This document shows positions 7,105 to 10,910 of a stretch of 10,910 bases of DNA, piece by piece. This stretch comes from Desulfacyla sp964522045 (lineage in GTDB: Bacteria; Desulfobacterota; DSM-4660; Desulfatiglandales; Desulfatiglandaceae). Location: the NCBI GenBank assembly GCA_964522045.1, contig CAZFSF010000098.1, positions 1-10,910 on the forward strand, written 5' to 3'. Below the pieces are notes generated by a model. The model had not been told where the DNA came from. It made no database searches and worked only from the letters and a program-made list of their open reading frames with translations. Position 1 is the first letter of the stretch. Every line of letters begins with the position of its first letter. The position numbers and the translations under genes were made by a program.

Positions 7105-7180
7105 GGGCCCATAGCTCAGCTGGCAGAGCCACCGGCTCATAACCGGTAGGTCCCTGGTTCGAAACCAGGTGGGCCCACCA
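7105..7180 (+). tRNA. tRNA with CAT anticodon (tRNA-Ile2 favoured over elongator Met)
   Basis: The cloverleaf is complete. The acceptor stem GGGCCCA pairs with TGGGCCC. The anticodon stem ACCGG/CCGGT holds loop CTCATAA, with CAT at 7138-7140. The T-loop is TTCGAAA and CCA is encoded. It is not initiator fMet: position 1-72 is a G-C pair and the anticodon stem lacks three consecutive G-C pairs at its base. C4-G69 and C5-G68 are the acceptor-stem pairs that, in E. coli, mark the CAU tRNA modified by TilS to read AUA isoleucine codons; E. coli elongator Met has U4-A69 and A5-U68. I therefore lean towards Ile2, but identity is not certain from sequence. Confidence 0.93.
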
Positions 7181-7253
7181 ACATCCAGACTCTCACATGT
7201 TTCCAAGGACTTTGTTAGCTATGTTTTCCCCGGATCGGGAATAATTGTTCCAT

Positions 7254-7294
7254 AAAGGGCGTATCCTTAAGAGGATACGCCCTTTGACTTTTTT
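7254..7294 (+). terminator. intrinsic terminator directly before nif3
   Basis: The arms AAAGGGCGTATCCT (7254-7267) and its exact complement (7272-7285) form a perfect 14-bp stem with a TAAG tetraloop. After GAC comes a run of six T (7289-7294). It lies 74 bases after the tRNA and should end transcription from rpoD and the tRNA. It ends three bases before the next start codon at 7298, which is unusual. Confidence 0.88.
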
Positions 7295-7297
7295 AAC

Positions 7298-8104
7298 ATG
7301 AAACCCACGCTAAAGGACTTCTTAGGCTTGTTAGAAACCATCGCGCCCGCACGATTGGCCGAACCTTGGGATAATCCCGGTCTCCAGGTGGGTTCTTTGT
7401 CTCAAAAAATCAGAAGGGTCTTCACATCCCTCGACCCGACACTTAATGCCCTTATATCTGCAGCTGAAGCCAACGCTCAACTGCTGTTCACCCATCATCC
7501 CTTGATCTTCAAGCCCCTGTCGCGGCTTGATATCAATTCCTTTCCCGGTGATGTAGTTGCAGAAGCTGCAAAGAGGGGGGTTTCCATTGTGGCTGCGCAT
7601 ACCAACTTAGATGCGGCCCAGGGAGGTATAAACGATATCCTGGCAGATCTTATGGGTCTTAGAAATGTGGAGGTCTTGAAGAATGCTGACGAAATGGATG
7701 GAGTGGGCTTGGGGAGGATTGGCTATCTGCCAAAACCGACTGGATTGTCTGCCCTGGCAAGAAATGTCAAAAAGGCCCTCGGCACTCAAAATATCAAGGT
7801 GGTCGGTCAAAGAGACGCCCTGATTCATCGTCTTGCCGTAGTAGGGGGATCGGGTGGGAGTCTCCTTTCCCTTGCCTATGAAAAAGGAGCTGACCTCCTC
7901 CTGACCGGGGATGTCGGCCACCACGTTGCATTAGAGGCCAAATCTTTGGGAATAGCCCTTCTCGACGGAGGCCACTTTCATACGGAAAAGACCGCATTCA
8001 GGGTTTTTGTAAAGAATTTAAACAAGGTATTAAAGGCAAAGGGTTGGGAAGTTACGTTCGAGACAGACAAGAATGAAACCGACCCCATATGGATTGATGA
8101 TTAA
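7298..8104 (+). CDS. Nif3-like dinuclear metal center protein (YbgI family)
   Basis: The Nif3/YbgI family forms ring-shaped hexamers with a two-metal site. Its cellular substrate is unsettled, and automatic names such as GTP cyclohydrolase type 2 rest on little. This 268-residue protein is the short form, lacking the middle insert of longer relatives. Family landmarks are EPWDNPGLQVG (22-32), FTHHPLIF (64-71, with H66 and H67), AAHTNLDA (99-106, with H101 and D105), LTGDVGHH (202-209) and GGHFHTEK near 224-231, whose H226 and E230 complete the metal ligands. The ATG at 7298 gives the standard N-terminus. The preceding bases are a terminator and T-run with no Shine-Dalgarno, so translation initiation is unexplained. 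The next gene starts 45 bases on. Confidence 0.94.
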   Translation: MKPTLKDFLGLLETIAPARLAEPWDNPGLQVGSLSQKIRRVFTSLDPTLNALISAAEANAQLLFTHHPLIFKPLSRLDINSFPGDVVAEAAKRGVSIVAAHTNLDAAQGGINDILADLMGLRNVEVLKNADEMDGVGLGRIGYLPKPTGLSALARNVKKALGTQNIKVVGQRDALIHRLAVVGGSGGSLLSLAYEKGADLLLTGDVGHHVALEAKSLGIALLDGGHFHTEKTAFRVFVKNLNKVLKAKGWEVTFETDKNETDPIWIDD

Positions 8105-8149
8105 TACCCCTCTACAAACGTTTCAACCTGTTTCAGCCGAGGTAAAGAT

Positions 8150-8884
8150 TTGGAAGAAAAAATAAAGATTCTTATCTCCCTCCAGGATTGCGATATCCGG
8201 ATGAGAGATATTCAAATCAAGGAAGAGGAAGTGCCCAATAAGATCCAAAGGCTTAAAGAGAAACTGGCAACAGTGGAAGATCAGTTGGAAGAGGAGGCAA
8301 ACCGGCTTGAGGCATTCACACATGATAGGAGGCAGGCAGAGCAGGAGATTGGGGAGGTAGAAAACAGACTGAAAAAATCTAATATAAAATTATCCAATAT
8401 AAAATCCAACAAAGAATACCAGGCTGCTCTGAAGGAGATTGATGATTTAAATAGGGAAAAACTGCTTTGGGAAGACAGGGTCATCGATATTTTAGAACAA
8501 GTAGAGGAGCTTGAAACCAAGTACGCCACTAACAGGGAAAAAGTCGAAGAGACGAGGCAACAGTTCGAGTTGGATCATAATGAGATCCTGAAAATACTTA
8601 AGACCTTGAATCGGAACCTTAATAAGATTAAAAAGAAGAGAGTACGATTCGCCAAGGCCGTTGACCCTAACCTGCTAAAAAGGTATGATTCTCTCAGGGC
8701 ACATAAGGGCGGTATAGGAGTCAGCCCGGTTATAAAGGGCGTGTGCCAGACATGCCACTTAGACATTCCACCACAGGAATTTAACGAATTAATACGAGGC
8801 GATAAACTCATGACCTGCCCCAACTGCACACGCATTATCTATTGGGGCGATGATGAGCGCTATCAAAATAAAGAAAGTGAGTAA
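8150..8884 (+). CDS. coiled-coil protein with C-terminal C4 zinc ribbon (DUF164 / zf-RING_7 type)
   Basis: The 244-residue protein has a long charged helical N-terminal part (about 10-165, rich in E, K, Q and R with heptad-like leucines and isoleucines, predicted antiparallel coiled coil). The segment NIKSNKEYQAALKEID (83-98) is a signature of this family. The C-terminal zinc ribbon uses C199, C202, C223 and C226 (GVCQTCH and MTCPNC) and ends in RIIYW. The family is widespread in bacteria and probably binds nucleic acid or protein partners; no enzymatic activity is established. The start is TTG at 8150, chosen because GAGG at 8139-8142 is well placed and no better start lies nearby. It sits between nif3 and rnpB, a recurrent arrangement in deltaproteobacteria as far as I recall. 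Confidence 0.92.
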   Translation: MEEKIKILISLQDCDIRMRDIQIKEEEVPNKIQRLKEKLATVEDQLEEEANRLEAFTHDRRQAEQEIGEVENRLKKSNIKLSNIKSNKEYQAALKEIDDLNREKLLWEDRVIDILEQVEELETKYATNREKVEETRQQFELDHNEILKILKTLNRNLNKIKKKRVRFAKAVDPNLLKRYDSLRAHKGGIGVSPVIKGVCQTCHLDIPPQEFNELIRGDKLMTCPNCTRIIYWGDDERYQNKESE

Positions 8885-8900
8885 AGTTTTGAGTTTATAG

Positions 8901-9293
8901 TGTGTCAGAGTAGGACAGATGGCCGCCGCCTTGGCTTCAAGGGGGAGGAAAGTCCGGGCTCCGCAGGACAAGGTGCTGGGTAACACCCAGTCCCGGCGAC
9001 GGGAAGGAAAGTGCAACAGAAAGGAAACCACCCCGTCAGACTGGTTTTGTCTGACAGGGTAAGGGTGAAACGGTGAGGCAAGAGCTCACCAGTCCCGCCG
9101 GTGACGGCGGGAGCTTGGCAAACCCCACCTGGAGCAAAACCAAATAGGGGAGCGACTGAGGGTGGTCCGCCCGAGTTCCCGGGTAGGTCGCTTGATCTCG
9201 ACGGTAACGTCGAGGCTAGATGAATGGTCATTGTCCCGGAGGCGGGTGACCCCTTCGGGGAACAGGACCCGGCTTATGACCTTCTCTGACACA
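8901..9293 (+). ncRNA. rnpB: RNase P RNA, bacterial type A
   Basis: This is the catalytic RNA that trims 5' leaders from pre-tRNAs. The ends pair to form P1: TGTGTCAGAG (8901-8910) with CTCTGACACA (9284-9293). The conserved core is plain: GAGGAAAGTCCGGGCTCC at about 8945-8962, a GGCGACGGGAAGGAAAGTGCAACAG-type region near 8995-9020, GGTGAAACGGTG-type sequence near 9064-9075, and the 3' core AGATGAATGGTC (about 9218-9229) with ACAGGACCCGGCTTAT (about 9262-9277). Hairpins such as CCCGCCGGTGACGGCGGG and CTCGACGGTAACGTCGAG with GNRA-like loops fit the peripheral helices. The length, about 393 nt, is typical of type A. I could not place a convincing promoter. The exact 5' and 3' ends are set by P1. 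Confidence 0.96.
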
Positions 9294-9299
9294 TTTTTT
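9284..9299 (+). terminator. T-run following rnpB
   Basis: The 3' strand of P1 (9284-9293) is followed at once by six T (9294-9299). No separate terminator hairpin is visible, so the structured 3' end of the RNA may itself serve as the terminator stem. Confidence 0.45.
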
Positions 9300-9345
9300 A
9301 AGGCGCAAGGTGTAAGTTGCAAGGAAGGCGCAGGGTGCAAAACGG

Positions 9346-10077
9346 ATGGCGAAGAAGCCTTCTCAGCAGCTGCGTAGCAATGCAAAATCCAAAATGGCCA
9401 TTGATTCAAACCAAATTTCTGAAGATACCGTTTTCATAATAGGCGCCGGCCATTTTGGAGCCAGGGCCGCTCGAATTGTCTGTCAGCATTCCGATTCGCC
9501 TGTTTTCGTCGTAGATCCGGATAAGAAAGGCCTTTCTAATCTAAAGGACCTCCGGGTCAAGAAGATCTTAGGTGACGGGATTCAGTTCCTGATAAGAAAT
9601 TTTCATTACCTGAAACAGGCCAACACCATCGTCCCTGCGCTTCCGATACATCTCGCCTATGAATGGCTGAAAGGATTTTTGCCCGGGGACATGAAAATAG
9701 AAAAACTGCCCGTGCCTGAAACGAATCCCCCGCTGCCTAACGCATGGCTTGCAAGCGAAGGGTCGACGCTGGTCAGTTACGCAGATTTTCTCTGTCCTGA
9801 TGACTGCCCGGAGCCCGCTTCCTGCACTGTAACAGGAGAGAGACGCGAACAACCCTTATACGCTCTTTTAAGAAACCTCAATTTACCTCCATTCAATATG
9901 CATATCATACGAAGTCGGCAGCTTGCTCCGGGATTGGGGGGGTATAAGGTGGAGGAATTGAAAAATGTGGCGGAGAAGGTCTCGACAAATAAGGCCAGGA
10001 TGTGGATTCTTGGTACGGCATGTAAGTGCCACGGAATTCTAACAGCATTTGAGGTCAATAAAGAGATCGTCAAATAG
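9346..10077 (+). CDS. uncharacterised Rossmann-fold protein with cysteine cluster
   Basis: I do not recognise a named family. The 243-residue protein has an N-terminal dinucleotide-binding motif: strand VFIIGAGHFGARAA (29-42) with G33, G35 and G38 as GxGxxG, followed by FVVDPD (54-59), whose acidic residue D57 would favour NAD over NADP. A second, cysteine-rich part has C150, C154 and C160 (LCPDDCPEPASCTVTG) and a late CKCH at 226-229. Together these could hold zinc or an iron-sulfur cluster. There is no signal peptide or membrane span. TrkA-N, siroheme-dehydrogenase-like and other NAD-binding folds share the first motif, but the Cys part is not theirs. The ATG at 9346 follows CAGGG at 9331-9335; an alternative ATG at 9394 would begin just before the Rossmann strand and lacks a ribosome site. 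It lies between rnpB and yggT. Confidence 0.88.
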   Translation: MAKKPSQQLRSNAKSKMAIDSNQISEDTVFIIGAGHFGARAARIVCQHSDSPVFVVDPDKKGLSNLKDLRVKKILGDGIQFLIRNFHYLKQANTIVPALPIHLAYEWLKGFLPGDMKIEKLPVPETNPPLPNAWLASEGSTLVSYADFLCPDDCPEPASCTVTGERREQPLYALLRNLNLPPFNMHIIRSRQLAPGLGGYKVEELKNVAEKVSTNKARMWILGTACKCHGILTAFEVNKEIVK

Positions 10078-10092
10078 TTAGGTCACGACTGG

Positions 10093-10137
10093 GGCAGGAC
10101 TTAACAACTCAATCCCGCTTCCGGCGGGACTTAACGA
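10093..10137 (+). repeat. short direct repeat with hairpin ahead of yggT
   Basis: GGCAGGACTTAACAA and GGCGGGACTTAACGA lie about 30 bases apart in the gap between the Cys-rich gene and yggT. The second copy overlaps a hairpin, TCCCGC (10113-10118) with GCGGGA (10124-10129) and loop TTCCG. No T-run follows, so it is not a standard terminator. Confidence 0.45.
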
Positions 10138-10167
10138 GGTCTGAAATAGGGAGGTTCAATAGATCCC

Positions 10168-10467
10168 ATGTTTGTCTTTGGTAATTTCTTAGGTGCTGCA
10201 GCCAAGGTGATTGATATCGGACTGACCCTTTATATGTGGATTATTATAGCCCGGGCAGTTATCTCATGGGTTAATCCTGATCCTTATAATCCAATCGTTC
10301 GGTTCTTGACGTCTGTGACAGAACCGGTGCTTTACCAGATAAGACGGAGGCTTCCCATAAATCTTGGGGGGTTAGATCTTTCCCCCATCCTTGTGATCTT
10401 GGCCATCATTTTCATTCAATCTTTCTTAGTCCGGAGCCTTGCAGAGATGGCTGGTCGTCTTGGCTGA
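10168..10467 (+). CDS. YggT family integral membrane protein
   Basis: The 99-residue protein has two hydrophobic segments, about 14-35 and 71-89. Between them is the family's characteristic loop: ISWVNPDPYNP (32-42) followed by TEPVLYQIRRRLP (51-63). YggT proteins are small inner-membrane proteins found across bacteria; links to osmotic tolerance and to cell division or shape have been reported in different groups, and the molecular role is not settled. A good ribosome site, GGGAGG (10149-10154), precedes the ATG, but with a rather long 13-base spacer. It is followed by a DUF167 gene, the usual yggT-yggU partnership. Confidence 0.94.
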   Translation: MFVFGNFLGAAAKVIDIGLTLYMWIIIARAVISWVNPDPYNPIVRFLTSVTEPVLYQIRRRLPINLGGLDLSPILVILAIIFIQSFLVRSLAEMAGRLG

Positions 10468-10521
10468 CAGAGGGGAGACCTCAAAATCTTTGAAAGATGC
10501 CCCAAAAAAACCACTATAGAC

Positions 10522-10767
10522 GTGAAGGTCTTACCCCGGTCTTCTAAAGATGAGATCGTGGAGAAAAAGAACGGGGTCTACAAGATAAAGCTCACGGCTC
10601 CGGCAATAGAGGGAAAGGCAAACAAGGCACTGCTGAAATTACTTGCCAAGAAATTAGGCCTGCCAAAAAGAGAGCTCAGGATCATCTCGGGAGAACGATC
10701 AAGGATGAAATCGATTCGGATTGACCATCTTACCCTTGAACAGGTCAAGAGACTCCTATTGGATTGA
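10522..10767 (+). CDS. DUF167 / YggU family protein, start region probably frameshifted
   Basis: The 81 codons from GTG at 10522 encode a clear DUF167 protein: VLPRSSKDEIVEKKNGVYKI near the start, then LTAPAIEGKANKALLKLLAK, and ISGERSRMKSIRI with the C-terminal helix LEQVKRLL. Family members are normally about 95-100 residues, and this GTG starts inside the first beta-strand with no Shine-Dalgarno before it. An ATG at 10497 lies upstream in a different frame. If one A were absent from the run of seven A (10504-10510), it would read MPQKTTIDVKVLPR into the gene, which looks like the natural N-terminus. The function of the family is unknown. It follows yggT by 54 bases. Confidence 0.85.
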   Translation: MKVLPRSSKDEIVEKKNGVYKIKLTAPAIEGKANKALLKLLAKKLGLPKRELRIISGERSRMKSIRIDHLTLEQVKRLLLD

Positions 10768-10812
10768 AAACTGAATATTTAGCATTGACAATTTAAGGAA
10801 CTTAGGGCTCAC

Positions 10813-10910
10813 TCAAACCTTCCCCTCAATCACATCCCGCATCTTTTGAAGAAAGACATCCGTGTCAAACAACTTCGCCCGCTCCTCACAGCTCCCCCTC
10901 ATGGCGAGGA
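10813..10910 (-). CDS. C-terminal end of a gene entering from the right edge (possibly glycosyltransferase)
   Basis: On the minus strand an open frame runs from the window edge to a TGA at 10813-10815, giving 31 residues that begin LAMRGSCEERAKLF and end RDVIEGKV. The sequence looks like genuine protein, a charged helix followed by a short amphipathic tail. It resembles the last helix of family 1/4 glycosyltransferases, but 31 residues cannot establish this. It converges on the DUF167 gene with 45 bases between stops and no visible terminator. Confidence 0.5.
   Translation of the reverse strand, partial: LAMRGSCEERAKLFDTDVFLQKMRDVIEGKV

Noticed and set aside
9162..9377. 71-codon plus-strand frame spanning the rnpB 3' end
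   Set aside because: It starts inside the RNase P RNA and crosses its T-run; not a credible gene.
8905..9409. Overlapping antisense frames of about 107 codons across rnpB
   Set aside because: They cover the RNase P RNA, whose conserved core and P1 pairing explain the sequence.
10785..10790. TTGACA downstream of the DUF167 gene as a promoter
   Set aside because: No -10 box follows at a usable distance and there is no plus-strand gene after it in the window.

Overview
The window looks like a chromosomal housekeeping region of an anaerobic, deltaproteobacterium-like (Desulfobacterota) Gram-negative. I infer this from gene order and protein character: a Gram-negative primary sigma factor with a long spacer between regions 1.2 and 2, an outer-membrane-type lipoprotein, a bacterial type A RNase P RNA, and the run nif3 / zinc-ribbon coiled-coil protein / rnpB. 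No transposase, integrase, phage gene, CRISPR array or toxin-antitoxin pair is visible. Species-level placement is not possible from this window.

Layout. Positions 1-81 carry a tRNA-Arg(CCT) on the minus strand with a good promoter just to its right. A 278-base non-coding stretch follows, then tRNA-Ala(CGC) on the plus strand. Positions 514-2598 hold hisB, an uncharacterised lipoprotein gene and hisA, tightly packed as one operon. A strong sigma-70-type promoter overlaps the hisA stop codon and leads into yqeY, dnaG and rpoD (2671-7030), a version of the bacterial macromolecular-synthesis operon. A CAT-anticodon tRNA follows at 7105-7180; its acceptor stem suggests Ile2 rather than Met. A perfect 14-bp terminator hairpin then sits directly against the start codon of a Nif3-family gene. 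Next come a coiled-coil/zinc-ribbon gene, rnpB (8901-9293), a cysteine-rich Rossmann-fold protein of unknown function, yggT, and a DUF167 (YggU) gene whose start region looks frameshifted at a run of seven A. A minus-strand gene enters from the right edge with only its last 31 codons present.

How the genes relate. hisB and hisA are two steps of histidine biosynthesis, with no hisH or hisF beside them. dnaG and rpoD supply the replication primase and the vegetative sigma factor, and yqeY is a common neighbour of that pair. The right half mixes RNA processing (rnpB) with widely conserved but poorly understood genes (nif3, zinc ribbon, yggT, DUF167).

I see no obviously new defence or mobile system. 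The items most worth a second look are the cysteine-rich NAD(P)-binding-type protein (9346-10077), the terminator abutting the nif3 start, alternative hairpins between dnaG and rpoD, the probable frameshift in the DUF167 gene, and the lipoprotein between hisB and hisA.
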